From: DASTSN01 sp035549175
Lineage (GTDB): Bacteria; Bacteroidota; Bacteroidia; Chitinophagales; Chitinophagaceae
NCBI GenBank assembly: GCA_035549175.1
Contig: DASZRL010000096.1
Span: forward strand, 1 to 34,781
Direction of reading: 5' to 3'
DNA: 34,781 nt
Within the stretch, counting starts at the first letter, position 1; each line of letters starts with the position of its first letter. The position numbers and the translations under genes were made by a program. Of this stretch, positions 1 to 7,000 are shown piece by piece. Below the pieces are notes generated by a model. The model saw only the letters and a program-made list of their open reading frames with translations, made no database searches and had not been told where the DNA came from.

Positions 1-582
1 GGGATGTTATACGGCGGAATGTCGCAGGAGCAGCAGTTCCTGCGTGTCATTTCCTGTGCGCCCCGTCCGGTGGATGCGGGCCGCTGCAATGACCGTTTAT
101 TTATTAACGGAGCGGGTATCGGGTTTGAAGGAGCGGTAGCGCATAGCCTGGCTGGCCGTCGCAAACTGCCCGGGAAAACCTCCTTTTTGCTGGCCGTGCT
201 CCGCAGGATCCTTTTTTACCGTTCCCGCTATTACCAAATAAGGACCCCGGAGGAGTCCTGGGAGGGCCGCCTGCTGATGATCAGCGTCGGTAACGGACAG
301 CGGGCCGGGGGAGGCTTCCGCGTTACCCCGGCAGCCCAGATTGATGACGGATTGCTGGACATGATCTGTGTGGATCCGCTGATGCCGTTAAGCCGGATAC
401 GTTACCTGCCCGTGATCGAAAAAGGCAGGCACCTGGGATTGCCTTTTGTCCACGCTCTTCGTACGACCGAACTGTGGATCCGGTCGGACGGACCGATACC
501 TGTCCACCTGGACGGAGAGCTCTACAGCAGCCGGGAGCTGCACCTGGAAATCCTTCCCGGGCGGTTTCAATTCTTATACTGA
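1..582 (+). CDS. Diacylglycerol/lipid kinase (YegS/BmrU family), C-terminal part
   Basis: The frame is open at the first base, so the N-terminal catalytic half lies outside the window; the ATG at position 4 is probably internal. The 193 visible residues match the C-terminal beta-sandwich of YegS/BmrU/DgkB-type lipid kinases: a GAGIGFEGAVA segment (compare the family G-x-G-x-D/E-A motif), an ISVGNGQRAGGGFRVTPAAQIDDGLLD block that is the hallmark of the family, and a VHLDGE segment near the end (family consensus DGE). These enzymes phosphorylate diacylglycerol or related lipids with ATP at the membrane. The gene ends 14 bp before the convergent stress-protein gene. Lipid specificity cannot be told from this half. 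Confidence 0.85.
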   Translation, partial: GMLYGGMSQEQQFLRVISCAPRPVDAGRCNDRLFINGAGIGFEGAVAHSLAGRRKLPGKTSFLLAVLRRILFYRSRYYQIRTPEESWEGRLLMISVGNGQRAGGGFRVTPAAQIDDGLLDMICVDPLMPLSRIRYLPVIEKGRHLGLPFVHALRTTELWIRSDGPIPVHLDGELYSSRELHLEILPGRFQFLY

Positions 583-596
583 ATGACGTCTGCCCG

Positions 597-1460
597 TCAG
601 GACCCCTCCGAGGGTTGCTGCTCCAGGGTGATGACCGGAATGCGGGACGCATAGGAGAGCAGCTTGTTGGTGAGCCGGTTCCAGAACCCGGGCAGCCGGA
701 ATTCCTTCACCGGGTTGACCAGGATAAGATCCGCGTTGATCTTCCGGGAAAATTCCAGGGTACTTTTTGCCAGGTTCTTTCCTTCCAGGAATATGCATTG
801 TACCGGGATGGTGGAAAGGCTCTGGATGACTTCCAGGGCATGGTCGAGTATATCGCGGGGGTGGTTGGCATCCTCCGGCCTTCGCAGGGAGAGCAGGTAG
901 ACGGTAGATTTAAAGGAACGGGCCAGGGAGGTAGCCAGCTTGATGCTGCGCAGGGGCAGGTCCTCGTGCAGGGGCAGGACGATTTTTTTGAAATGACAGA
1001 CCAACCCGCTGGAACGGACGGCCAGGACCGGAACCTGGGTCTTCCTGGCCAGGCGGCTGATGGAGACCGAGGAGATGATACGTTGCAACAGGTTGAACTT
1101 GGACAGGCCGATCACCACCAGGTCGATGTCGTACTGGCGGATGTACCGGGTTAGCCGCGCATGCGGATGGCCTTCCAGGAGGCTGTATTCGATGCGGCCT
1201 TCCCCGCACAGCTGGCTGGAGTACCACGCCTTCAGCCGTTCCAACCGCATGCGGCAGGCATGCCGGTCGGAGGAGGACTCATAGGGAGTAACGGCTGAGC
1301 GGTCCAGCGGCATTAGGGGCAGCAGTGGCCGGTGCAGTACGTGGACCAGGTGCATATTGCAATGCAGGTTGTTGGCCAGTTCGATTGCCTTGGCAATGGC
1401 CCATTTGTCGCGTGCCGAAAAGGTGACAGGCACCAGGATGTTGTACAATTTATTGGGCAT
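597..1460 (-). CDS. Universal stress protein, two tandem UspA domains
   Basis: The 287 residues hold two UspA-like domains (about 5-149 and 157-280), each opening with a beta strand of the type NILVPVTFS or KKIVLPLHE and ending with a PV-[LI]-x-[VL] strand. This is the usual tandem UspE-like layout of Bacteroidota stress proteins. The ATP-binding signature G-x2-G-x9-G-[ST] is not intact: the first domain has VVIGLSKFNLLQR (116-127 region) and the second VNPVKEF, so nucleotide binding is doubtful. It lies 47 bp downstream of the glycosyltransferase-phosphatase fusion on the same strand and is probably cotranscribed with it, which suggests a shared stress role. The ATG at 1460 gives a standard N-terminus. 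Confidence 0.85.
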   Translation of the reverse strand: MPNKLYNILVPVTFSARDKWAIAKAIELANNLHCNMHLVHVLHRPLLPLMPLDRSAVTPYESSSDRHACRMRLERLKAWYSSQLCGEGRIEYSLLEGHPHARLTRYIRQYDIDLVVIGLSKFNLLQRIISSVSISRLARKTQVPVLAVRSSGLVCHFKKIVLPLHEDLPLRSIKLATSLARSFKSTVYLLSLRRPEDANHPRDILDHALEVIQSLSTIPVQCIFLEGKNLAKSTLEFSRKINADLILVNPVKEFRLPGFWNRLTNKLLSYASRIPVITLEQQPSEGS

Positions 1461-1507
1461 AGGCAGGTTTTAACTTGTTTACTTGATGGCGGTCCGGGTT
1501 GGGCGCA

Positions 1508-2884
1508 TTACGCCAGCTCCAGGATCGACGCAAAACTTTTTTCCCGGATCGTCCGGGTAGCCACCTTCCCCAGCAGGGCGTCCGCGGTGCAGAAGGCGAT
1601 GCCCTTTCCGGCATGCCCGACCATGCAGCGATCGTCCCGGCTGTCCCCGATGGCGATACAGTTCTTCATGAGCACATGATGCTGGCGGCAGGCGTGTTGC
1701 AGGGCATTGGTCTTGCAAAACGCGTGGCCACAGTCGCTGTCGGGCGATCCGAAGAAGTAATACGGCAGGTTGACCTCCCCGGTGGCCCGGCCCTCGAAAA
1801 ACTCCAATTGGTGTGCCAGAGAAAAGTCGGCACCGATCTGCTGGCGTACATAATTGGTCACCAGGGTATAACTACTGCTGATAATTCCGACCACGTATCC
1901 CTTTTCCTTCAGGGACTGTACGACTTCCCGGATGTCCGGGACCATTTCCAGGCTGCCGGCCACTTCCAGCAGGTCATCCATGGTTCGGCCTTTCAGCAGC
2001 AGGCCGATGCGCTTGGTAAGGATGATGGGGTCGGACTCCGCTTCGCGCAGGTCTTCCAGGGCGGCGGAGAACCCGAATCGTTTGGCACAGGCGTCGATAA
2101 ACCGTCCCTGCAGGATGGTGTCATCCATGTCGAATACGGCCATGCGGTGAAAACTCGACAGTTTTTCCTGCAGCACATGATTCATTTCACGGTTGATGGT
2201 TTCCAGGGAATGTACCTCTTCCTCGGATAGCGGCATGGCGGGCTGGCCCTGGGCCTTGCTTATAATGGCGCGGGATACTTCCTTACTCATCTTGCCCAGG
2301 GCCTCCCAGGGTTTACTCTTGTTTTCAATGTAGCCGATGTTGACTTCCTGTACGCGGGCCTTCATCAGGTACATATCGATCAGGATACCGATATCGACGC
2401 CGTAATCATTGAAAAAATCAATCCGGTTGAAAAAGGTCTTCCGGCCGGCAATCATGCCGCTGAGTGGCTGGGAAAAATGGACCAGCCCGGGGAACAGGAT
2501 GTTCAGCAGGGGCTTGGCCACCAGTTCCGTCACGCGTCCCGCATTGCGCGCGAAGGCGCCCTTCACGAAATCCGCTTCGTTCCGGATCAGGGGTTCGGCC
2601 AGCAGCCGGATGGTGTCGGCGGGATAGGGATCAATATCCGCATCCAGGAAGAGTACGTAGTCATTGGTGCAATGCCGGATTCCGTCGCGCATCGAGATGC
2701 CTTTGCCGCGGGGCTGACTCAGTATGACCCTGGCACCCGCCTCCCGGGCCTGCTGGGCCGTAGCATCTTCGGAATGGTCATCCACGACGATGACCTCGGT
2801 AATCAGCGGATTGGCCAGGCAGAAGGAAATCACCTGCCGGATGGTCTTTTCCTCATTCAGGGCAGGTATTATGGCTGTAACCAT
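1508..2884 (-). CDS. Glucosyl-3-phosphoglycerate synthase-like glycosyltransferase fused to HAD-IB phosphatase
   Basis: A 458-residue two-domain protein. Residues 1-215 are a GT-A transferase with the opening TAIIPALNEEKTI, VVDDHSEDAT (34-43) and the metal-binding DAD at 81-83. The stretch at 116-145 (GRVTELVAKPLLNILFP, then QPLSG) and the YGVDIGILIDMY segment at 161-172 closely resemble actinobacterial GpgS, the GT81 enzyme that makes glucosyl-3-phosphoglycerate from an NDP-glucose and 3-phosphoglycerate. Residues 248-458 are a SerB-like HAD-IB phosphatase: FDMDDT (251-256; nucleophile D252), ISSS (335-338), K391 and GDSRDD (413-418). The natural inference is that one polypeptide makes and dephosphorylates the intermediate to give glucosylglycerate. 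A phosphoserine-phosphatase-like or other specificity remains possible. It is the first gene of a pair with the stress protein. Confidence 0.82.
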   Translation of the reverse strand: MVTAIIPALNEEKTIRQVISFCLANPLITEVIVVDDHSEDATAQQAREAGARVILSQPRGKGISMRDGIRHCTNDYVLFLDADIDPYPADTIRLLAEPLIRNEADFVKGAFARNAGRVTELVAKPLLNILFPGLVHFSQPLSGMIAGRKTFFNRIDFFNDYGVDIGILIDMYLMKARVQEVNIGYIENKSKPWEALGKMSKEVSRAIISKAQGQPAMPLSEEEVHSLETINREMNHVLQEKLSSFHRMAVFDMDDTILQGRFIDACAKRFGFSAALEDLREAESDPIILTKRIGLLLKGRTMDDLLEVAGSLEMVPDIREVVQSLKEKGYVVGIISSSYTLVTNYVRQQIGADFSLAHQLEFFEGRATGEVNLPYYFFGSPDSDCGHAFCKTNALQHACRQHHVLMKNCIAIGDSRDDRCMVGHAGKGIAFCTADALLGKVATRTIREKSFASILELA

Positions 2885-2900
2885 CGTCGCAGGTTTTTTT

Positions 2901-2919
2901 GTCTGCCCGAAGGGCAGAC
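2901..2919 (-). promoter_or_regulatory. Hairpin in the leader of the glycosyltransferase-phosphatase gene
   Basis: A perfect 8-bp stem (GTCTGCCC/GGGCAGAC) with a 3-nt loop lies 16 nt upstream of the ATG at 2884 in the sense of that gene. An A tract, not a T tract, follows on the sense strand, so it is not a standard terminator. It may affect mRNA stability or translation. Confidence 0.45.
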
Positions 2920-2997
2920 CGGTTAAGGGATAAGGACCCGCGATTCAGGGATCAAAAATCGTGCGTGCCTGGTGATTTTCCCTGAGGGGGCCTGCTG

Positions 2998-3005
2998 CAA
3001 AGGTA
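2998..3005 (-). promoter_or_regulatory. Promoter -7 box (TACCTTTG) for the fusion gene
   Basis: On the minus strand the octamer TACCTTTG fits the Bacteroidota -7 consensus TAnnTTTG. It lies about 110 nt upstream of the ATG at 2884. No TTTG is seen at the -33 spacing, so the call rests on one box. Confidence 0.4.
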
Positions 3006-3085
3006 CCCAGAAGCGATGGGGGAGGCATTAAATGGGCATTAAAATTGCGCGATTTGCATTAAACAGCGATTAATTTTCTGCGGGC

Positions 3086-3117
3086 AAAAAAAAAGTCCGG
3101 TTCCAGGGAACCAGACT
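3086..3117 (-). terminator. Rho-independent terminator of the RRM protein gene
   Basis: On the minus strand an 11-bp stem (3117-3107 with 3104-3094; one G-T pair) is followed by nine T residues. It lies 27 nt past the stop codon of the RNA-binding protein gene. Confidence 0.85.
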
Positions 3118-3144
3118 TCTAATTCGGTCAGACTATGGGGGAGA

Positions 3145-3528
3145 TTAATACTCGTCTCTGAATCCACCACGGTCGCGGTTGTAACCGCCGCCGCCGCCCT
3201 TGTTGTAACCGCCGCCGCCGCCTTTTTTAAAGCCGCCGCCGCCGCCACCAAAGCTCCTTTTCTTGAAGCCTCCGTTGCCGCTGTCCTGCTTGGGACGGCT
3301 TTCATTGACCACCAGGTTACGGCCTTCCACTTCGGAGCCGTTTAACTGGGCAATGGCTGCCTGAGCCTCTGCATCATTGGGCATTTCCACGAAGCCGAAG
3401 CCCTTGCTGCGCTGCGTGAATTTGTCCGTGACAATCTTGGCGGAAGAGACTTCGCCGAAGGGAGCAAACAAGTTGGCCAAGTCCTGATCTTTCAGGCCCC
3501 AACTCAGGTTTCCTACGTAAATGTTCAT
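3145..3528 (-). CDS. RNA-binding protein with one RRM and a glycine-rich tail
   Basis: Residues 1-78 form an RNA recognition motif with RNP2 IYVGNL (3-8) and RNP1 KGFGFVEM (42-49). Residues 86-127 are low complexity: runs of five or six glycines separated by FKK, YNK and YNRDRGG. On the plus strand this tail appears as three CCGCCGCCG-type tracts between about 3186 and 3248. Such small RRM-Gly proteins are common and abundant in Bacteroidota and cyanobacteria; they bind single-stranded RNA and are often cold-induced, acting as RNA chaperones. The gene stands alone with its own terminator. The ATG at 3528 gives MNIYVGNLSW, the usual start for this family. Confidence 0.92.
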   Translation of the reverse strand: MNIYVGNLSWGLKDQDLANLFAPFGEVSSAKIVTDKFTQRSKGFGFVEMPNDAEAQAAIAQLNGSEVEGRNLVVNESRPKQDSGNGGFKKRSFGGGGGGFKKGGGGGYNKGGGGGYNRDRGGFRDEY

Positions 3529-3760
3529 TTTGAGAAATTTTTAAATACAAATAAGTGCCAACAGTAAACAGTAACCAATGAACATTTTACGGAAATCGAA
3601 ACGTTCAGGACTTGTGAAACTGTAAAGAACACCCAAACACCACAAAGAACGGGATTTTCTTTGATTTATTGCTTAAAAATGGCATATATATCCACCGGCC
3701 TGTTTACGCCCGTCTGCCAGAAATTCCGGCAGGCTCCCGCCGGCCAGGCAAGTCCGGGCA

Positions 3761-3786
3761 AAAAAAGTCCCCCGGAAGCGGGGGAC
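3761..3786 (-). terminator. Terminator of the rpsF-rpsR-rplI operon
   Basis: On the minus strand a perfect 7-bp GC stem (GTCCCCC, loop of 6, GGGGGAC; 3786-3767) is followed by six T residues (3766-3761). It lies 28 nt past the rplI stop codon. Confidence 0.85.
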
Positions 3787-3814
3787 GGTATATTTTGACC
3801 TGGCCGGCTGCCTT

Positions 3815-4261
3815 TTATTCAGCAACTACTTCAAAATCAATATCTGCCGAATGGCCGCTGCCAAAATCGATATGGGCCTTATAGGTACCCAGTTCTTTGA
3901 CCTCCTCCGGAATGGAGATCTTCTTGCGGTCGATTTCGTATCCTTTCTGCTCGCGGATTGCCCGGCTGATTTGCAATGATGTTACACTTCCGAATATTTT
4001 TCCGCTCGTGCCGGTCTTTGCTCCGATCTTCAGCGGGGACTCGCTCAGTTTGGCGATTACGCTGTTGATCTCGGCCAGCATCTTTTCTTCCTTCTTCCGC
4101 TGCTGCTTGAGACGCTCGTCCAGCTGCTTCAGGTTCGAAGGGCTTGCCTCAACGGCAAACTGGCGGGGAATCAGGAAATTACGGGCATAGCCGTTGCGGA
4201 CCTTCACCACTTCGTTAGTGGCACCCAGGTTGTCGACATCTTTTATTAAAATTACTTCCAT
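3815..4261 (-). CDS. rplI: 50S ribosomal protein L9
   Basis: The 148-residue product has the normal length of L9 and its signature near the N-terminus: V(I)LIKDVDNLG followed by VKVRNGYARNFLIPR (about 20-34). A charged central helix (about 45-75) leads to the C-terminal rRNA-binding domain. L9 binds 23S rRNA domain V and projects from the L1 side of the 50S subunit. It is the last gene of the S6-S18-L9 operon, 10 nt after rpsR, with a perfect Shine-Dalgarno sequence and a terminator behind it. Confidence 0.97.
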   Translation of the reverse strand: MEVILIKDVDNLGATNEVVKVRNGYARNFLIPRQFAVEASPSNLKQLDERLKQQRKKEEKMLAEINSVIAKLSESPLKIGAKTGTSGKIFGSVTSLQISRAIREQKGYEIDRKKISIPEEVKELGTYKAHIDFGSGHSADIDFEVVAE

Positions 4262-4266
4262 GGCGT

Positions 4267-4272
4267 CCTCCT
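4267..4272 (-). promoter_or_regulatory. Strong Shine-Dalgarno of rplI
   Basis: On the minus strand AGGAGG stands 5 nt before the rplI ATG and touches the rpsR stop codon. Perfect Shine-Dalgarno sequences are uncommon in Bacteroidota, and most genes in this window lack one. It fixes the rplI start. Confidence 0.7.
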
Positions 4273-4538
4273 TATTTTAAAAGATCAGTTACATACGGCA
4301 ATAACGCCATTTGACGGGCCTTCTTGATGGCATCGGAAACCTTGCGCTGGTATTTCAGGCTGTTTCCTGTGATGCGACGGGGCAGGAGTTTTCCCTGCTC
4401 GTTCAGGAACTTTTTCAGGAATTCCACGTCCTTGTAGTCGATGTACTTGATGCCGTATTTCTTGAACCGGCAGTATTTTTTTACCCGCTTGTCGGTCTTG
4501 ATGGCCGTCAGGTATTTGATTTCGTTTGTCTTTGCCAT
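4272..4538 (-). CDS. rpsR: 30S ribosomal protein S18
   Basis: The 88-residue product shows the S18 core: a short aromatic and basic N-terminus with CRFKKYGIKYIDYKDVEFLKKF, then the conserved RRITG (about 55-59) and the YQRKVSDAIKKARQMALLPY block. S18 pairs with S6 on the platform of the 30S subunit. The gene starts 3 nt after rpsF ends, in the standard S6-S18-L9 order. Confidence 0.97.
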   Translation of the reverse strand: MAKTNEIKYLTAIKTDKRVKKYCRFKKYGIKYIDYKDVEFLKKFLNEQGKLLPRRITGNSLKYQRKVSDAIKKARQMALLPYVTDLLK

Positions 4539-4541
4539 GGC

Positions 4542-4898
4542 TTAGGCCTCCACTGCTTTTTCGTTACCGGTAGGTACGCCCCTTCTCTTCTTCTCGTTGT
4601 ACTCGACGGCGTATTTATCGAGTTTGGTAACGAGCTGGCGAAGCACGGCTTCGTCACGCAGCAGCTGGATCTTCAGCTTTTCATTGAAGTCACTCGGCGC
4701 GATGAATTCCAGCACCCAGTACAACCCGGTGGTTTTCTTCTGGATGGGATAGGCCAGTGATTTCAGCCCCCAGGCATTTTCTGCCACTACCTTGCCGCCA
4801 TTTTCGATCAGCAGGCTGACATACTTTTTTTGTTCTGCCTTGAAGTCCTCTTCGCTGAGGACGGGGGTAAAAATGACCATCAGTTCATAATTGTTCAT
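4542..4898 (-). CDS. rpsF: 30S ribosomal protein S6
   Basis: The 118-residue product starts NNYELMVIFTPVLSEED, typical of S6, and has the WGLKSLAYPIQKKTTGLYWVLEF core strand-helix pattern. S6 binds 16S rRNA as a complex with S18. It leads the operon. The minus-strand sequence just before the ATG is an A-rich run with AAAGG, a plausible ribosome-binding site. Confidence 0.97.
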   Translation of the reverse strand: MNNYELMVIFTPVLSEEDFKAEQKKYVSLLIENGGKVVAENAWGLKSLAYPIQKKTTGLYWVLEFIAPSDFNEKLKIQLLRDEAVLRQLVTKLDKYAVEYNEKKRRGVPTGNEKAVEA

Positions 4899-5000
4899 TT
4901 TACCTTTTTTTTACCCCGGGTACCCGGGGTGGTTTACAAATCGATTTTTTACCAATGGATCCCGGCCCGGGGGCCGGGAAATCTGCGATTGACAGATTTG
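4899..5000 (-). promoter_or_regulatory. Structured 5' leader of the rpsF operon
   Basis: Three perfect dyads stand in a row between the predicted start of transcription and the rpsF ATG. They are a 7-bp stem (4979-4985 with 4993-4999), a 9-bp GC stem (4960-4968 with 4971-4979) and an 18-bp perfect palindrome (4913-4930) 14 nt before the ATG. S6:S18-binding leader RNAs are known upstream of rpsF in many bacteria. I cannot show that this leader has that fold, only that it is highly structured. Confidence 0.5.
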
Positions 5001-5006
5001 GGGCGG

Positions 5007-5014
5007 CAAAGGTA
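5007..5014 (-). promoter_or_regulatory. Promoter -7 box (TACCTTTG) for the rpsF operon
   Basis: On the minus strand TACCTTTG fits TAnnTTTG. It would place the start of transcription near 5000, just ahead of the first leader hairpin. No clear TTTG is present at the -33 position. Confidence 0.5.
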
Positions 5015-5161
5015 AGTAAATGACCTTACATCTGTTGCGGGGCCGGGAAGATTTTTACGGCCGGGCCCGGACCGCCCCCGGGCTGACAATTTTGCCGTTT
5101 TCGCCCTTCCCCGGGGGGGTTGGCATTGCATTTGAAAATCAGGCTGCTAAAAGGAAATTAT

Positions 5162-7000
5162 ATGGAAAAAGGCCAGATACGGGTACAAACCGAGAATATT
5201 TTTCCCATTATCAAGAAATTCCTGTATAGTGAGCATGACATCTTTCTGCGGGAACTCATCAGCAATGCCGTGGACGCCAGCAGCAAAATTAAGGTGCTGG
5301 CCTCAAGCGGCGAAGCCACCGGCGAGCTGGGGGAGCTGCGTATCGATGTGCTGATCGACAAGGAGCAGGGGACCCTGTCCATTGTCGACCGCGGTATCGG
5401 GATGACCGCGGAGGAGGTGAATAAATACATCAACCAGGTGGCTTTTTCCAGCGCCGAGGAGTTCCTGCAGAAATACAAGGGGCAGGATGCGGCCAATATC
5501 ATCGGGCATTTCGGACTGGGATTCTATTCCGCCTTTATGGTGAGCAGCCGGGTGGAATTGTATACCCATAGCTACCGCGAGGGGAGCCAGGCGATGAGAT
5601 GGACCTGCGACGGAAGCCCGGAATACAGCCTGGAAGCGACCGATTACCCGGACCGGGGTACCCGGGTTGTGCTGCACCTGAACGAAGACAGCCGGGAGTT
5701 CCTCGAGCCGGAGCGCGTGGAAGCCGTCCTGCGCCGGTTCTGCCGGTTCCTGCCCATTCCCATCTTCTTCCAGGACAAGCAGATCAACCAGGTGAGACCC
5801 GCCTGGACACGCAAGCCGGCTGACCTGACCAGCCAGGATTACCAGGACTTTTACCGGGAGCTGTATCCCATGGCGGAGCCGCCCCTCTTCTGGATCCACC
5901 TGAATGTCGATTATCCCTTCAACCTGACCGGAATCCTGTATTTTCCCCGGATCCGCAACAGCTACGAAATCCAGAAAGACAAGATCCAGCTGTACAGCAA
6001 CCAGGTATTTGTCACCGATGAGGTAAAGGACATCGTCCCCGAGTTCCTGATGCTGCTGCACGGGGTGATCGACAGCCCGGATATCCCCCTGAACGTCAGC
6101 CGCAGCTACCTGCAGGGAGACCCGAACGTGCGCAAGATCAACAGCCATATCACCCGTAAGGTGGCGGATAAACTGGAGGAGATCTTCCGCACGGAGCGCA
6201 AGGAATTCGAGGAAAAATGGGAGTCGATCGGTCTGTTCGTAAAATATGGCATGATCACCGATGACAAGTTCCGGGAAAAGGCAGAACAGTTCCTGCTGTT
6301 TCAGGATACCTCCGGCACGCAGTACTATACCCGGGAGGAATACCGGGAAGCCACCGAGGCGCTTCAGAAAAACAAGGAAGGCAAACTGGTTGTCCTGTAC
6401 ACTACCAACCCGGTACAGCAGCACAGCTATATCCAGGCTGCCCGCGATAAGGGATACCGGGTGATAAAGCTGGACACCCTGGTGGACGCCGCTTTCATCA
6501 GTAATATCGAGATGAAATGGGAAGGCTTCCAGTTCAAGCGGGTGGACGCCGATATTGCCGACAACCTTATCGATCCGGCCGAGACCATCGAAAGCGCCCT
6601 TACCCGGGATGAGGAACAGCGGTTGCGCGACCTGTTCAGCCGCCAGGTGGCCGGCATTACCCTGCAGGTGGAGATAAAGGGGTTAAGCCCCGAAGCGGCC
6701 CCGGTCACGGCTACCCGCTCGGAATTCATGCGCCGGATGAAGGACATGGCTGCCCTGAACGGGGGCATGCAATGGTATGGCGAGATGCCCGATGAAGTCA
6801 CCCTTACGGTAAACGGCAATCATCCCCTATACCGGTCCATCCTGGCCGAAAAGCCGGAGCAGCAGGAGCGGCTGGTTCATAACCTCGCGGACCTGGCGCT
6901 GCTGTCCCAGGGCCTGTTGAAGGGAAGCGACCTCACGGCATTCATTAGCCGGAGCATTTCCATTATGGAAGGGGAGAAAAAGAGCCCGCTGATCCTCTAG
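5162..7000 (+). CDS. htpG: Molecular chaperone HtpG (Hsp90)
   Basis: The 612-residue product has the GHKL ATPase N-domain: FLRELISNAVDAS (28-40, with E31, N35 and D38), VDRGIGMT (75-82) and IGHFGLGFYSAFMV (114-127). The Hsp90 middle domain and dimerisation domain follow, with LYSNQVFVTDEVKDIVPEFL and GVIDSPDIPLNVSRSYLQ. HtpG is an ATP-driven cytosolic chaperone. The ATG at 5162 was chosen because MEKGQIRVQTENIF is the usual N-terminus and AAAAGG lies a few bases upstream; an in-frame codon at 5120 would add 14 unlikely residues. The stop TAG shares the tetramer CTAG with the stop of the convergent recJ. Confidence 0.97.
   Translation: MEKGQIRVQTENIFPIIKKFLYSEHDIFLRELISNAVDASSKIKVLASSGEATGELGELRIDVLIDKEQGTLSIVDRGIGMTAEEVNKYINQVAFSSAEEFLQKYKGQDAANIIGHFGLGFYSAFMVSSRVELYTHSYREGSQAMRWTCDGSPEYSLEATDYPDRGTRVVLHLNEDSREFLEPERVEAVLRRFCRFLPIPIFFQDKQINQVRPAWTRKPADLTSQDYQDFYRELYPMAEPPLFWIHLNVDYPFNLTGILYFPRIRNSYEIQKDKIQLYSNQVFVTDEVKDIVPEFLMLLHGVIDSPDIPLNVSRSYLQGDPNVRKINSHITRKVADKLEEIFRTERKEFEEKWESIGLFVKYGMITDDKFREKAEQFLLFQDTSGTQYYTREEYREATEALQKNKEGKLVVLYTTNPVQQHSYIQAARDKGYRVIKLDTLVDAAFISNIEMKWEGFQFKRVDADIADNLIDPAETIESALTRDEEQRLRDLFSRQVAGITLQVEIKGLSPEAAPVTATRSEFMRRMKDMAALNGGMQWYGEMPDEVTLTVNGNHPLYRSILAEKPEQQERLVHNLADLALLSQGLLKGSDLTAFISRSISIMEGEKKSPLIL

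Noticed and set aside
3186..3248. CCG-rich short tandem repeats
   Set aside because: They are simply the glycine codons of the RRM protein tail and need no separate element.
5303..6424. Long minus-strand frame inside htpG
   Set aside because: It is the reverse-complement shadow of a GC-rich gene; the plus-strand product is unmistakable HtpG. The same holds for long frames opposite recJ, the OmpA-type gene and fabD-folE.
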